From: Pseudomonas sp.
GTDB lineage: Bacteria; Pseudomonadota; Gammaproteobacteria; Pseudomonadales; Pseudomonadaceae
Direction: 5' to 3'
Assembly (NCBI GenBank): GCA_022448005.1
Contig: JAKUTK010000013.1
Span: 44,619 to 104,477 of the forward strand
DNA: 59,859 bases
The translations under genes and the position numbers were made by a program. The notes beneath the pieces are model-generated. The model made no database searches and was not told the origin of the DNA. It saw only the letters and a program-made list of their open reading frames with translations. Shown here one piece after another: positions 45,895 to 56,407 of this stretch (within the stretch, counting starts at the first letter, position 1; every line of letters starts with the position of its first letter).

Positions 45895-46224
45895 ATGAGC
45901 ATTTTCAAGCGCAACTCACTGTTGGTGTTCGGCCTACTTGCCGCCCTGCCGCTGACCGCTCTGCAGGCACAGACTGAGCACGACGGTCACCATCCGGCTG
46001 AAACACCGCCGCCGCAAGCCGCACCAGAGGCAGGTCACCCGCAGAAGCCGCAAGGCGGCATGATGAACCATGACGGGATGGGCCACGGCAGCATGGATCA
46101 CGACCAGATGATGCAGATGCATGAGCAGCACATGGGGTCCGGGCAGATGGATCACGGCAACATGGGCTCAGCGCCTCATCAACCCCAGGGGCATGACGAT
46201 AAGAGCCCGAAGCATGACCATTAA
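45895..46224 (+). CDS. Small Met/His-rich periplasmic protein
   Basis: A 109-residue product with a signal peptide ([25 protein letters not shown]) and a body almost wholly of Met, His, Gly, Gln and Asp ([27 protein letters not shown]). This looks like a disordered copper-binding peptide. It shares the MDHGxM pattern with CopA's insert and CopB's N-terminus. AAAGGAG precedes the ATG at 45895. It overlaps copB by 11 bases. No family name known to me. Confidence 0.82.
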   Translation: MSIFKRNSLLVFGLLAALPLTALQAQTEHDGHHPAETPPPQAAPEAGHPQKPQGGMMNHDGMGHGSMDHDQMMQMHEQHMGSGQMDHGNMGSAPHQPQGHDDKSPKHDH

Positions 46225-47194
46225 GCTCGCGCTGCTAAGCGCGCTCTGCCTGGCTGCCGCCACCAGCCAGGCGCAGGAAGCGATGGACCACTCTGGCCAT
46301 GCCGGCCGCTCACCGGCCGCCCCCGTTCCCGCTGAAAGTCACGGTCAGAACCACTCGCAGCCGAACCACACGCAATCGGACCGCGGCATGATGGATCATG
46401 GGGTGATGGATCATGAAGCGATGGACCATTCAGGTCACGCCATGCCGCATCCACCCCCAACGGGGATTCCGCCAGGCGAGGCAGATCGCCCGCCTGTCCC
46501 GACGCTTAGTCCCGCCGACATCGAGGCTGCCTTTCCCGACCTGCCCGAACACGGCATGCATCAGGGCAGCAGCCATTTCATGTTCGTCGCCGACGAGCTG
46601 GAATGGCAGGACGCCGATGCCGGAAGCACGCTGGCCTGGGATCTGAGTGGTTGGGCTGGCGGCGATATCGACCGGCTGGCCTTTCGCTCGGAAGGCGAGC
46701 GAACCAATGGGCATACCGAAGAAGCCGAACTGCAGCTGCTCTGGAGCCACGCAATAGGTCCCTGGTGGGAAACCGTCGCCGGTGTCCGCCAAGACTTCGA
46801 ACCCGGCTCGCCGCAAACCTGGGCGGCATTCGGCGTGCAGGGAATGCCACTGTACGGGCTGGAAACCGAGGCCACAGCGTTCCTTGGCGAGGGTGGTCAG
46901 TCCGCGCTCCGGTTGGAAGCCGAATACGACCTGCTGCTGACGCAGCGTTGGGTGCTTCAGCCCACCGCCGAGCTGAATCTGTATGGACGCACGGACGAAT
47001 CCCGTGGCATCGGCTCCGGGCTCAGCGACGCGAGCCTCGGGCTTCGACTGCGCTATGAGATAAGCCGGCAGTTCGCGCCTTACGTGGGCGTCAGCTGGAG
47101 CCGGGCTTACGGCAACAGCGCTGAGCTGCAGCGGGCTGAGGGTGAAGATACAAGCGAGGCTCGCCTAGTGGCGGGTATCCGATTCTGGTTCTGA
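46214..47194 (+). CDS. copB: Copper resistance outer-membrane protein CopB
   Basis: A 326-residue protein with signal peptide ([20 protein letters not shown]), a Met/His-rich N-terminal region (to about 110, [19 protein letters not shown]), and a C-terminal beta-barrel that ends in the outer-membrane motif GIRFWF. The stretch [45 protein letters not shown] is the CopB signature. It starts 11 bases inside the preceding gene, which implies translational coupling. Confidence 0.95.
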   Translation: MTIKLALLSALCLAAATSQAQEAMDHSGHAGRSPAAPVPAESHGQNHSQPNHTQSDRGMMDHGVMDHEAMDHSGHAMPHPPPTGIPPGEADRPPVPTLSPADIEAAFPDLPEHGMHQGSSHFMFVADELEWQDADAGSTLAWDLSGWAGGDIDRLAFRSEGERTNGHTEEAELQLLWSHAIGPWWETVAGVRQDFEPGSPQTWAAFGVQGMPLYGLETEATAFLGEGGQSALRLEAEYDLLLTQRWVLQPTAELNLYGRTDESRGIGSGLSDASLGLRLRYEISRQFAPYVGVSWSRAYGNSAELQRAEGEDTSEARLVAGIRFWF

Positions 47195-47202
47195 GGAAAT
47201 GG

Positions 47203-47874
47203 ATGATGCTCAAAACCCTGACGACACTACTACTGGCTGCAGTGGCATTGGTGCTGGCCGCTGCGGCCGTGGTGTACTTCGGAGTCGTCAACGTCGGAGC
47301 CGACGTGCAGCATAGCGGGCCGATCCACGCGCTGTTGGAGACCGCCCGCCAGCGCTCCGTGGCGGTCCGTGCCGAAGCTATCGAGGTGCCGGAACTGGGC
47401 GATGCCGAACTGATTCGCTCAGGCGCTGGCAACTACGAAGCCATGTGCGTCGTTTGCCATCTCGCACCGGGTACCGGACCGACCGAGCTGAGCGAAAATC
47501 TCAGCCCGGCGCCGCCGAATCTGACTGACGCAAACCGCAAGCGCGACCCTGCCGAGGATTTCTGGACGATCAAACATGGGATTCAGGCCTCCGGTATGCC
47601 CGCGTGGGGTCGGAGCATGGAAGACCGCTATATCTGGGAGCTGGTCGCCTTGCTCGAGCAACTGCCCGAGCTGACAGCCATGGAATACAAAGCGCTGGTG
47701 GCCACAAGCGGTGGTCATCATCACGGCGGCGGGGAAACGCACATGCCCAGCGCTGCGCCCGTGGCTAAAGACGATCACCATAGCGACATGCACTCGTCTG
47801 GAAACCACCATCAGGGAGCGGAGCCCAAGCCTGACATCCACCGTCATGCCGACGGCAGCGATCACGTTCATTGA
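47203..47874 (+). CDS. c-type cytochrome with His-rich tail
   Basis: A 223-residue protein with an N-terminal membrane helix (about 5-30) and one haem site CVVCH (82-86). The likely axial Met is M132 in ASGMPAWG. The C-terminal ~50 residues are a His/Gly/Asp-rich tail (GGHHHGGGETHMPS ...). It probably faces the periplasm. It lies eight bases after copB. As part of the copper operon it could take electrons from CopA or bind copper, which is inference. The end is followed by a strong terminator. Confidence 0.88.
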   Translation: MMLKTLTTLLLAAVALVLAAAAVVYFGVVNVGADVQHSGPIHALLETARQRSVAVRAEAIEVPELGDAELIRSGAGNYEAMCVVCHLAPGTGPTELSENLSPAPPNLTDANRKRDPAEDFWTIKHGIQASGMPAWGRSMEDRYIWELVALLEQLPELTAMEYKALVATSGGHHHGGGETHMPSAAPVAKDDHHSDMHSSGNHHQGAEPKPDIHRHADGSDHVH

Positions 47875-47881
47875 CCCGCTG

Positions 47882-47912
47882 CTCCGCGGCGTCTGGCTCA
47901 GACGCCGCGGAG
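47882..47912. terminator. Bidirectional terminator, 14-bp stem
   Basis: CTCCGCGGCGTCTG (47882-47895) and CAGACGCCGCGGAG (47899-47912) are perfect complements with a 3-base loop, placed between the convergent cytochrome c and opgH genes. The T-run is poor (TCTCTTC on the plus side), so it may act mainly as a strong roadblock or RNA 3' stabiliser for the copper operon. Confidence 0.8.
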
Positions 47913-47922
47913 TCTCTTCGGT

Positions 47923-50508
47923 TTAGCCCTGGGATGCAGCGACTGTTTCGCTGCTCGACGCGTCACCGAAGTCAGACGGACGATAGGCATCGCGCCACGC
48001 CTGATAGCGCTGATCTTGCCAGACCCGCGAATGCAACTGCGCCATGCCGTCCGGATCGTTCAGCAAGCGCCAGCGAGCCACTTCGGCAGCCCCGTTTGGC
48101 CCCGCATCGAGGATCTGCTGCATACGTTGTTCACGCAGCGACTCGGCACCCGCAACAACCTTGGCATGCCGCGCCCGCGCCATGCCGCACACCAGCGCGT
48201 TGTAGATCGGATCGACAGTGGCCGCGATAAAGCCGTTCGCCAGTGCGTTGGCTTGGTTCTCCCGCGTGTAGCGGTCGGTCGATGCCAGTTCCTGCGGCGG
48301 CTGGAATTCCTCGGGGATGAGAAACAACTTGCGGCGAAACGCGGCCTGCCCCAGGCCCGTGCGGCTGGTGATCACCGATACCGGCGCCGACAGGATCAGC
48401 GAAACCACAATCGGCGCCAACCACCAGAGGAAGGCTGGGTCTAGCCAGCCCACCAGCGCCATCCAGAGTACGCCCAGCAGCATCTGCGGACCGTGCCGGC
48501 GCAAGGCTTCGCTCCAGGGTGTCGCATTATCGGCACGCTGCGGTGAGTTCCACTGCACCGACCAGCCGAGGAACGCGGCGCTGACGAATACCGTGTGGAA
48601 CAACATGCGCACCGGCGCGGCCAGCATGGAAAACAGGCTTTCCAGCAGCATCGACAGCAACAGGCGAGCACGCCCGCCGTACTCGTGAGCGCCCTGAATG
48701 CAGATCAGCAACACGCTGAGCAGCTTCGGCAGGAACAGCAGCGTCAGCGTCGCCGAGAACAGCGCGATGGCTTCCTGCGGGTGCCATTGCGGCCACAGCG
48801 GATACAGCTGATTCGGCTGCAGGAAGTACTCCGGCACCATCAGCGTGTGAATCGCCAGTAGCCCGGTCGACAGCGCCAGAAAGACGAACCACAGCGGCGC
48901 CGACAGGTACGACATCACCCCTGTCAGGAACACGAAGCGGTGCACCGTGTGCATGCCCTTGACCAGGAACAGCCGGAAATTCATCAGGTTGCCGTGGCAC
49001 CAGCGACGGTCGCGCTTGAGCTCGTCGAGCAGGTTCGGTGGCAACTCCTCGTAGCTGCCAGGCAGGTCATAGGCAATCCACACCCCCCACCCCGCACGAC
49101 GCATCAGCGCCGCTTCGACGAAGTCATGGGACAGGATGTCGCCCGCGAACGCACCTTTGCCAGGCAACGGCGCCAGAGCGCAGTGCTCGATGAAGGGTTT
49201 GACCCGGATGATCGCGTTGTGCCCCCAGTAGTGGGACTCACCCAATTGCCAGAAATTGAGCCCGGCCGTGAACAGCGGGCCATAGACCCGCGTGGCGAAC
49301 TGCTGCATGCGCGCATACAGCGTGTCCATGCCGGACGCCTTCGGCGCCGTCTGGATGATGCCTGCGCCGGGGTTGGCTTCCATCAGCCGCACCAGACTGG
49401 TCAGGCAGTCGCCACTCATGACGCTGTCGGCGTCGAGCACCACCATGTAACGGTAGCTGCTGCCCCAGCGACGGCAGAAGTCGTCGATGTTGCCGCTCTT
49501 GCGCTTCACACGGCGACGCCTCCGCCGGTAGAAGATATGGCCGAAGCCATCGACGCTCCGACAGACCTCCAGCCAGGCCTTCTGCTCGGCGACGCAGGTA
49601 TCGGGATCGTTGCTGTCGCTGAGCACGAAAATATCGAAGTGCTCCAGCTGTCCCGTCGCCTTGAGCGACTCGAACGTCGCGCGCAGTCCGGCGAACACCC
49701 GCGGTACGTCTTCGTTGGCAATGGGCATCACCAGCGCCGTACGTGCCTCGCGCGGGATCGGCTCATCGCCCAGGGTCGTTGCCGAAATATTGTATCGGTC
49801 GTGCCCCTTGAGCAGCTGAAAGAAGCCCATCAGCGCCGTCCAGAAGCCCACCGACACCCAGCAGAACAACAGCGCGAACAGCAGCAGAATGCTCGTCTGC
49901 ACCACATACGGAAGGATCTGCCGCGCAGACTCCTGCAGCGGCTGCTGAAACACCTCCTGCAGATCGATCAGCGCCCAGCCCTGGTACGGCAGCACCGATT
50001 TCATGTGCCAGGTCGCGATGACGGTCTGCACCAGCATCAGCACCAGCAATGTGGCGCGCCGGACGCCTGCCACCTTGCGCCAGCCAGAACGATCAACGGA
50101 CTGAGCAGGCGGCAGCTCCACCGTGCGGTTCTTCTTGTGTAGCAAGCGCCACCAGCTCAGCCGCAACACGTTGGTATGCCAGGGTTCCGGCACCATGCGT
50201 GTACGCACGATGGGTGGTGTTGACTCAATGCAGGTGCGGCCCTGATGGTCAAGCGTGAGGGCTTTGGCACGCTCCAGGGTTTCACCCCAGCCGAGTTTCA
50301 ACCGAGCAGCAACCGAGCCCAGCAGAGCACCTCCGCCCGGCTCGGAGTTGTCAGGAGTCGGCACCGCCCGACCCAACGCCCGGTGGATATCCGCCAGCCC
50401 ACCGTCGCCCTGCTCCAGGTTCTGGATAAGGGCCTGGCGCTGCGGGTCATCAAGGGGCAGCTGGCTGATGTAGCGCCCGGTAATCGCCGGGTCCACGGGA
50501 CTATTCAT
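47923..50508 (-). CDS. opgH: Glucan biosynthesis glucosyltransferase OpgH
   Basis: OpgH (MdoH) polymerises the beta-1,2-glucan backbone of osmoregulated periplasmic glucans and moves it across the inner membrane. The 861-residue product has a GT2 glycosyltransferase core ([38 protein letters not shown]-like [35 protein letters not shown]) between about eight membrane helices. It starts eight bases inside the end of opgG. Confidence 0.96.
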   Translation of the reverse strand: MNSPVDPAITGRYISQLPLDDPQRQALIQNLEQGDGGLADIHRALGRAVPTPDNSEPGGGALLGSVAARLKLGWGETLERAKALTLDHQGRTCIESTPPIVRTRMVPEPWHTNVLRLSWWRLLHKKNRTVELPPAQSVDRSGWRKVAGVRRATLLVLMLVQTVIATWHMKSVLPYQGWALIDLQEVFQQPLQESARQILPYVVQTSILLLFALLFCWVSVGFWTALMGFFQLLKGHDRYNISATTLGDEPIPREARTALVMPIANEDVPRVFAGLRATFESLKATGQLEHFDIFVLSDSNDPDTCVAEQKAWLEVCRSVDGFGHIFYRRRRRRVKRKSGNIDDFCRRWGSSYRYMVVLDADSVMSGDCLTSLVRLMEANPGAGIIQTAPKASGMDTLYARMQQFATRVYGPLFTAGLNFWQLGESHYWGHNAIIRVKPFIEHCALAPLPGKGAFAGDILSHDFVEAALMRRAGWGVWIAYDLPGSYEELPPNLLDELKRDRRWCHGNLMNFRLFLVKGMHTVHRFVFLTGVMSYLSAPLWFVFLALSTGLLAIHTLMVPEYFLQPNQLYPLWPQWHPQEAIALFSATLTLLFLPKLLSVLLICIQGAHEYGGRARLLLSMLLESLFSMLAAPVRMLFHTVFVSAAFLGWSVQWNSPQRADNATPWSEALRRHGPQMLLGVLWMALVGWLDPAFLWWLAPIVVSLILSAPVSVITSRTGLGQAAFRRKLFLIPEEFQPPQELASTDRYTRENQANALANGFIAATVDPIYNALVCGMARARHAKVVAGAESLREQRMQQILDAGPNGAAEVARWRLLNDPDGMAQLHSRVWQDQRYQAWRDAYRPSDFGDASSSETVAASQG

Positions 50509-52072
50509 TGGTCGGAATCTGGTAGCTCCAGGTTTCGGAAAGCGTCTTCTCGCCTTCCACCAGGGCTGCGCGCAGTTCCACCGGACGTTTGGGATCGCGC
50601 ACCTTCAGACGCAAGGTCAGGCGCCAGCCATCAGTCACCGGGTTGTGCCGCAGGTTGTTTTCCACCAATTCGGCGTTCTCGCCGATGCTGACCCGCGTGG
50701 TGACCGGCGCATCCGCAGGCAGTTCGGCCAGAGTGGGGCCAACGAAATCGACGATCAGCGCGGTGCTGCCGTCAGGCTGACGAATCAGGTTGGACTGTTT
50801 GACGTCGCCTGCAGACAGGCGCGTCTGGCTGACCCAGGCGAGCTGCTGATCATGCAGCGCCGGTTCATCCAGGGTGAAGTGCAGACGGTACTCGAAGTCC
50901 AGCGGCTCGCCGGGCTCGGGTTGCTGCTCCGGCACCCAGAACGCGACGATGTTGTCATTGGTTTCGTCAGGCGTCGGAATCTCGATCAATTCCACGCGAC
51001 CCTTGCCCCAATCGCCCTTGGGCTCGACCCAGCCGCTGGGGCGCAGCTCGTAGCGGTCGTCCAGATCCTCGTAGCGGTTGAAATCGCGGGTGCGCTGGAG
51101 CAGACCGAAACCGCGCGGGTTCTCGACCGCATAACTGCTGATCGCCAGTCGCTTGGGATTGTTCAACGGCCGCCAGATCCACTCGTCAGCGCCGGTGTGA
51201 ATCGCCAGCCCTTCGGAGTCATGCAGCTGCGGCCGATAGTTGAGCAGGTCACTGGGCTGGTTGGCGCCGAACAGATACATGCTGGTCAGCGCACCGATGC
51301 CGAGTTTTTCCACTGGCTCGCGCAGAAAGACGCGCGCTTTGACATCGACCGTACTGTCCTTGCCCGGCGTAACCACCATCCGATAGGCACCGGTGGCACG
51401 GGGCGAATCGAGCAGCGCATAGATCACCAGATTGCGGCGATCGGCTTCGGGGCGTTCGATCCAGAACTCACGGAAGCGCGGGAACTCTTCTCCGCTTGGC
51501 AACGCAGTATCGATAGCCAGACCACGCGCAGACAGGCCGTATACCTGATCCTTGCCGATCACCCGGAAATAGCTGGCACCGAGCAGCGTCATCAGCTCGT
51601 CGGCCTTATCCGCCTTGTTCAGCGGATAGAGCACCTTGAAGCCGGCAAAGCCCAGGTTTTCCAGCGCAGCAGGTTCAATCTCGACCTTGCCGAATTCGAA
51701 CATGTCAGGGTTATAGCGGACCTTTTCGACGCCTTTTGCGGTGATCTCATTGATCCGCACCGGCACGTTGAAGTGCATGCCCTGGTGATAGAACTGCACC
51801 TCGAAGGGCGTCGGCGCGTCGTGCCATAGCGCTTTGTCGCCACGGAAACGCAATTGCTGATAATCGGCAAAGGCCATGTTGCGAAACACCGGCGGCAGAT
51901 TGCTCTGCGGCGCCGTATAGTCTTCGGCCGCCAGCTTTTCCGCCTTGGCCGCCACATCATCTAGGCTGAACGCCCAGCTACTGCTGGCAAACAGTCCCAC
52001 ACACAGACTCAACGTCATTCCCAGTGCCCGACTCGTGCGAGCGCCTGTTTTGAAATGATAGGTACGTGACAC
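50501..52072 (-). CDS. opgG: Glucan biosynthesis protein OpgG
   Basis: OpgG (MdoG) is a periplasmic beta-sandwich protein needed for the branching or release of periplasmic glucans. I place the start at the GTG at 52072: AGGAGG lies four bases upstream. The 523-residue protein then has a signal peptide ([35 protein letters not shown]). The ATG of the longer frame at 52174 lacks this. Conserved parts: [42 protein letters not shown]. It overlaps opgH by eight bases. Confidence 0.95.
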   Translation of the reverse strand: MSRTYHFKTGARTSRALGMTLSLCVGLFASSSWAFSLDDVAAKAEKLAAEDYTAPQSNLPPVFRNMAFADYQQLRFRGDKALWHDAPTPFEVQFYHQGMHFNVPVRINEITAKGVEKVRYNPDMFEFGKVEIEPAALENLGFAGFKVLYPLNKADKADELMTLLGASYFRVIGKDQVYGLSARGLAIDTALPSGEEFPRFREFWIERPEADRRNLVIYALLDSPRATGAYRMVVTPGKDSTVDVKARVFLREPVEKLGIGALTSMYLFGANQPSDLLNYRPQLHDSEGLAIHTGADEWIWRPLNNPKRLAISSYAVENPRGFGLLQRTRDFNRYEDLDDRYELRPSGWVEPKGDWGKGRVELIEIPTPDETNDNIVAFWVPEQQPEPGEPLDFEYRLHFTLDEPALHDQQLAWVSQTRLSAGDVKQSNLIRQPDGSTALIVDFVGPTLAELPADAPVTTRVSIGENAELVENNLRHNPVTDGWRLTLRLKVRDPKRPVELRAALVEGEKTLSETWSYQIPTNE

Positions 52073-52308
52073 ATTGCCTCCTGAGCAATCGCGATTACCG
52101 CTGACCGCGTAGCGGCCCGGTTTGCTGTCATTGGTCTTCCTCAGTGGCAAATGATTCACTGGAAAGCCAAGCAAAGCGGCAAATCATCCCACGCCGCATG
52201 GGCGCCGGATAGCTGCTCCGAGAGGTCTTTTTTTCAGATTACTCAATGCCGCTCAGCCCCCAGCCAGAGCGGGCTGAAGGCCAGGCGGCCGGCGCTCGAC
52301 TGAACGCC

Positions 52309-54600
52309 TTACAGAAGGGTGAATTGCCCCCGTTTTACAGCAGCTGAATCCAGCCCGATCTGCACCTCAAACACGCCGGGCTCGGCTACCCGATCGAGCT
52401 GCGCGTTGACGAATTTCAGGTCTTCTTCAGTGAGTTTGAAGCGGACTTCCTGCGTCTCGCCGGCTTTGAGGAACACCTTGCGAAACCCTTTGAGCTCCTT
52501 GACCGGACGAATCACCGACGCCACCTCGTCGCGAATGTACAGCTGCACGACTGTCGCGCCCTCACGCGACCCGGTGTTCTTCAGCGTCACGCTGGCTTCC
52601 AGGCCGTCGCCGCGTTTCATGGTCGGACTGGACAAACGCACCTCGGACAGTTCGAAGTCGGTGTAGCTCAGGCCATAACCGAAGGGGTACAGCGGCCCAT
52701 TGGGTTCTTCGAAATACTGCGAGGTGTAGTTGCCCGGCTTGCCCTCGACATAGGGCCGACCGACGCGCAGATGGTTGTAGTAAGTAGGGATCTGCCCGAC
52801 CGACCGTGGGAAGGAGATCGGCAGCTTGCCAGCCGGGTTCTGGTCGCCAAACAGCACGTCAGCGATGGCATGCCCGCCTTCGGTACCGCTGAACCAGGTT
52901 TCAACAACTGCGTCGGCGTTGGCCTTCGCCCAGTTGAGGTCCAGCGGGCGGCCGTTCATCAGCACCAGCACCAGTGGCTTGCCGGTTTTCTTGAGCGCCC
53001 TCAGAAGCGCCTGCTGGCTTTCGGGAATCTGCAGGCTGGTGCGGCTTGACGCTTCATGAGACATGCCGCGCGATTCGCCCACTGCCGCAACGATCACGTC
53101 AGCCTTTTCGGCAAGCGCGACTGCTTCGGCAATCATGGCGTCCGGCGAACGAGGGTCCTGCACCACCTCGGGTTTGTCCCAGTTGAGGAAGTTCAGGTAC
53201 TCGACCATGTGTGGGTCGTCGGTGATATTGGCGCCGAGGGCATGGTGCACAACGGCTTCATCACCCACCGCATCAAGCAAGCCCTGACGCACGGTGACTG
53301 ACTGTTTGGCAACGCCCGCTGCGGACCAGCTGCCCATCATGTCGACCGGCGAATCGGCCAGCGGCCCCACCAGCGCGATGGTGCCGCGCTTTTGCAACGG
53401 CAAGGTCTGCTTCTTGTTTTCAAGCAGCACAATTGATTCGCGCGCTACGGCTCTGGCGGCTTCGCGATGCAAACGGCTTTCCGCGTTGACGTCTGCCGGA
53501 TCGTCCTCTGCCGACCCGATGCGCCGGAACGGATCATGAAAAAGACCCATGTCGTACTTGGCGCCAAGTACCTCGCGCACAGCCGTGTCGATCTCACCGA
53601 TACCGACCTCGCCCGATGCCACCAGCCCCGGCAGTTCCTCGCGATACAAGGCGTCGGCCATGCTCATGTCGATGCCGGCCTTGATCGCCAGCTTTGCTGC
53701 CTCACGACCGTCCTTTGCAACGCCATGCCGGATCAGCTCGCTGATCGCCCCGTGGTCGCTGAGGGCGACGCCGTCGAAACCCCAGTCGCGCCGTAACAAA
53801 TCCTGCAGCAGCCAGGTGTTGGCGCTGGCCGGCACCCCGTTGATGGAGTTCAGGGCAACCATCACCCCACCCGCTCCGGCATCGATAGCGGCTTGGTAGG
53901 GGGGCAGGTAGTCCTGATGCATGCGCATCGGGCTCATATCCACCACGTTGTAGTCACGCCCGCCTTCAACCGCACCGTAGAGGGCGAAATGCTTGACGCT
54001 CGCGGTCACGCTGTCCGCTGCAGTGGGCGACTTGCCCTGATAGGCCTGCACCATGGTTCGCGCGATTTCCGAGACCAGATAGGGGTCTTCGCCAAACCCT
54101 TCGGAGGTCCGCCCCCAACGCGGATCGCGGGAGATGTCCACCATCGGCGCAAAGGTCATGTCCAGGCCGTCGGCACTGGCTTCAATGGCCTGCACGCGCC
54201 CGCTGGTAGCGATGGTGTCGAGATCCCAGCTTGAGGCCAAGCCCAGGCCGATGGGAAAGATCGTCCGGTGGCCATGAATGACGTCATAAGCAAAGAAGAT
54301 CGGAATCTTCATCCGGCTGCGCAACGCCGCTTCCTGCATCGGCCGGTTGTCATGCCGGGTCACCGTATTGAAGGTGCCGCCAATGTGGCCGGCCGCCAGC
54401 TCATCGAGAATGCGCTCGCGCGGCATGTCGCCGCCGATGCTGATCAGCCGCAACTGGCCGACCTTCTCGTCCAGCGTCATCTTTTCGATCAGGCTGGCAA
54501 TGAACGCCGGCTTGTCATCCAGCAACGGAGAGCGGGGCTCGGCGGCGACTGGTTGCAGCGAAAGACCGGCCATCAGACCGAGCAGATACAGCCTTTTCAT
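52309..54600 (-). CDS. bglX: Periplasmic beta-glucosidase BglX (GH3)
   Basis: A 763-residue glycoside hydrolase family 3 enzyme with signal peptide (MKRLYLLGLMAGLSLQPVAA) and the usual parts: N-terminal barrel (SRDPRWGRTSEGFGEDPYLVSEIARTMV, nucleophile Asp in VALSDHGAIS), the second sandwich domain (MSHEASSRTSLQIPESQQALL) and a C-terminal FnIII-like domain (FRKVFLKAGETQEVRFKL). It hydrolyses terminal beta-glucose from oligosaccharides. It lies 236 bases upstream of opgG on the same strand. Confidence 0.95.
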   Translation of the reverse strand: MKRLYLLGLMAGLSLQPVAAEPRSPLLDDKPAFIASLIEKMTLDEKVGQLRLISIGGDMPRERILDELAAGHIGGTFNTVTRHDNRPMQEAALRSRMKIPIFFAYDVIHGHRTIFPIGLGLASSWDLDTIATSGRVQAIEASADGLDMTFAPMVDISRDPRWGRTSEGFGEDPYLVSEIARTMVQAYQGKSPTAADSVTASVKHFALYGAVEGGRDYNVVDMSPMRMHQDYLPPYQAAIDAGAGGVMVALNSINGVPASANTWLLQDLLRRDWGFDGVALSDHGAISELIRHGVAKDGREAAKLAIKAGIDMSMADALYREELPGLVASGEVGIGEIDTAVREVLGAKYDMGLFHDPFRRIGSAEDDPADVNAESRLHREAARAVARESIVLLENKKQTLPLQKRGTIALVGPLADSPVDMMGSWSAAGVAKQSVTVRQGLLDAVGDEAVVHHALGANITDDPHMVEYLNFLNWDKPEVVQDPRSPDAMIAEAVALAEKADVIVAAVGESRGMSHEASSRTSLQIPESQQALLRALKKTGKPLVLVLMNGRPLDLNWAKANADAVVETWFSGTEGGHAIADVLFGDQNPAGKLPISFPRSVGQIPTYYNHLRVGRPYVEGKPGNYTSQYFEEPNGPLYPFGYGLSYTDFELSEVRLSSPTMKRGDGLEASVTLKNTGSREGATVVQLYIRDEVASVIRPVKELKGFRKVFLKAGETQEVRFKLTEEDLKFVNAQLDRVAEPGVFEVQIGLDSAAVKRGQFTLL

Positions 54601-54904
54601 TATTGGGAAATTCCTGAGCCTGAGAGGCTAATGAGACGAACCATCTGATTCCGGCAGCGCCGGCACAAACGTTGCCGAGTATGGGTTTTCCGATGGTTTA
54701 CAACCAGTGCTATGCAACGCTGGCGCAGCCGTTGCAGCAGGCGGTTGCGGCCCTCCGGAATGACTGGCGCGCAAGCCGCGCCGGGCCTGTTGCCAGCACA
54801 CCATGTTGCTCAGCCGGCGGGGATGCGCTCACCTGGCCGACGTCGGCGAGTGTGATCGGGATGGGCAGCATCGGCCCACTCCATTGGCGAACCGCTTTCC
54901 CGGA
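54601..54904. other. bglX upstream region
   Basis: No gene is evident. It holds the leader of bglX on the minus strand (right end of this region lies after the DUF3087 stop). An inverted repeat, GCAACG (54714-54719) and CGTTGC (54730-54735), ten bases apart, is the best operator-like feature, but it is weak evidence. Confidence 0.4.
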
Positions 54905-55444
54905 TTACTTTCCTGCAGGGAAACGCTTCACGGCGGCCAGCCAGGCGTCATCCAGGCGGCTCTGATCGGTGTCCATCCCGCGCGCTTCCATCAACTCTCG
55001 ATGCTGATTGATTTCCCCCGTCACCTCGCTGAGCGAGGCGCTGTTGCCATCGAGCTGATGCATCTGCGTTAGCCCCAGGTGATAGAAGCGCAGCAGCTTG
55101 ATCGCCTCGGGATCATCCGCCGCCACGCCCGTCGTGACATGGTGCATGACATTGGTGACGCTCATCAGGCTGCGTTTGAGGTTCCAGCCGTAGGCCGAGC
55201 AAGACATCCAGGGCTGCTGCAGAAAGACAAAACGCACCAGTGCGGCCGTGACTAGCAGACCAGCGGCGACCCCTGCGATGTTCCACTTCAGGTTATCGGC
55301 CCCCGTCTCGCCGAACAGCGCAACGGCCAGGGTCGCCAGCCCCATCGCCAGCACTGCAAAGGTCACGGCGACGATCAGCGTGCTGCGTCGCGTCTGTTGC
55401 CGGTAGGTTTCCGGGCTGAGCGACTTGATTTCGAATACCACCAT
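54905..55444 (-). CDS. DUF3087-like membrane protein
   Basis: A 179-residue protein with two membrane helices (about residues 26-46 and 56-77) and a cytoplasmic C-terminal part (AYGWNLKRSLMSVTNVMHHVTTG ... LLRFYHLGLTQMHQLDGNSASLSEV). It matches the DUF3087 pattern of pseudomonads; function unknown. The frame is open to 55585; I take the ATG at 55444 (MVVFEIKSL), where similarity should begin and AAGGA lies about ten bases upstream. Confidence 0.78.
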   Translation of the reverse strand: MVVFEIKSLSPETYRQQTRRSTLIVAVTFAVLAMGLATLAVALFGETGADNLKWNIAGVAAGLLVTAALVRFVFLQQPWMSCSAYGWNLKRSLMSVTNVMHHVTTGVAADDPEAIKLLRFYHLGLTQMHQLDGNSASLSEVTGEINQHRELMEARGMDTDQSRLDDAWLAAVKRFPAGK

Positions 55445-55695
55445 GAGTTCGCGATCCTTGGGCTGGGCCGTTAATCGCGTGCCGACGGGCGCGCCTTTAT
55501 CACCCCCCCAATTATCGCGTAGCTGACGCGGGACAGCCTTTGTATCGCCTGCCGCCGACCACCATCTGGGCTGACGGCTCGGCATGCCAACGCCGTCGCA
55601 GCACAGACAGTGCAGCGAACCCGCCGGCTTTCAAGCGCCCGTACCAGGCTCTATGATCAGCGCATCCCACCTTCGGCCGTCAAAAGGACCTCCTC

Positions 55696-56250
55696 ATGAG
55701 CCGCTATGAAATATCGTTTTCCGGCGAACTCGCTCCGGGCGCCAAGCTGGAGCAGGTCGAGGCCAACCTGACTCGCCTGTTTCAGGCCGACGCCCAGCGC
55801 ATCGCCGTGCTGTTTTCCGGTCGGCGAATTGTGATCAAGCAGGATCTCGACCATGCCAGCGTCGAGAAGTACCGCCAGGCCATGGCGCGCGCCGGCGCCA
55901 TCGCCGAGGTCCGCCCGATGCCGGTTGAGGTAGAGGAAATCGAGCTCGCCCCGCCACCGTCGGAAGACCCGGCCCCTGCACCGCAGGCTTCCGCCGCTCA
56001 GGCGTCGCCTCAACCCTTGAAGGTGGCCCCACGGGATGAGTACATGGCTGCGTTCGTCGACGTCGAGGCGCCGGACTTCGGCATCGCGCCGGTCGGCGTG
56101 GACCTGCAGGACGCACAACCCGAGCCCAAGGCCCCGCCCGTGGACCTGTCCCAGTTCAGCCTGGCGCCGGTGGGCAGCGACATGGGTGAACAGCGCCGTG
56201 CCAGCGATGCGCCGGTGCCGGACACCTCTCACCTGAAGCTGGTGGACTGA
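55696..56250 (+). CDS. Hypothetical protein, two-part
   Basis: The 184-residue product has an N-terminal ferredoxin-like or GYF-like domain of ~75 residues (RYEISFSGELAPGAKLEQVEANLTRLFQADAQRIAVLFSGRRIVIKQDLD) with charged helices. A Pro/Ala-rich linker follows, and a C-terminal part with the repeated phrase FGIAPVGVDL / FSLAPVGSDM. I recall similar genes in other pseudomonads but no function. No membrane or export signal. A short gene run with the exonuclease is possible. Confidence 0.72.
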   Translation: MSRYEISFSGELAPGAKLEQVEANLTRLFQADAQRIAVLFSGRRIVIKQDLDHASVEKYRQAMARAGAIAEVRPMPVEVEEIELAPPPSEDPAPAPQASAAQASPQPLKVAPRDEYMAAFVDVEAPDFGIAPVGVDLQDAQPEPKAPPVDLSQFSLAPVGSDMGEQRRASDAPVPDTSHLKLVD

Positions 56251-56407
56251 TCCCCGCCCTGCTGGATTGCTTTCACTCCCCCACCTGAACAGAGGCGCCC
56301 TCCCGGCCCTGTATGGTGGGTTCAAGATCACCGACGCGACCTTGCGGGCGAACTCCCAACGCCGACCCGGGCTCCAACCTTACAAGCCCGCAAAGTGCCG
56401 CTCACTC

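Noticed and set aside
48940..50142. A 400-codon open frame opposite opgH
   Set aside because: It lies wholly within opgH; its His/Gln/Arg/Val-rich translation is typical of an antisense frame in GC-rich DNA.
52253..52277. Hairpin TCAGCCC/GGGCTGA as a bglX terminator
   Set aside because: The stem is fair, but no T-run follows on the minus strand and the loop is long; too weak to list as a terminator.
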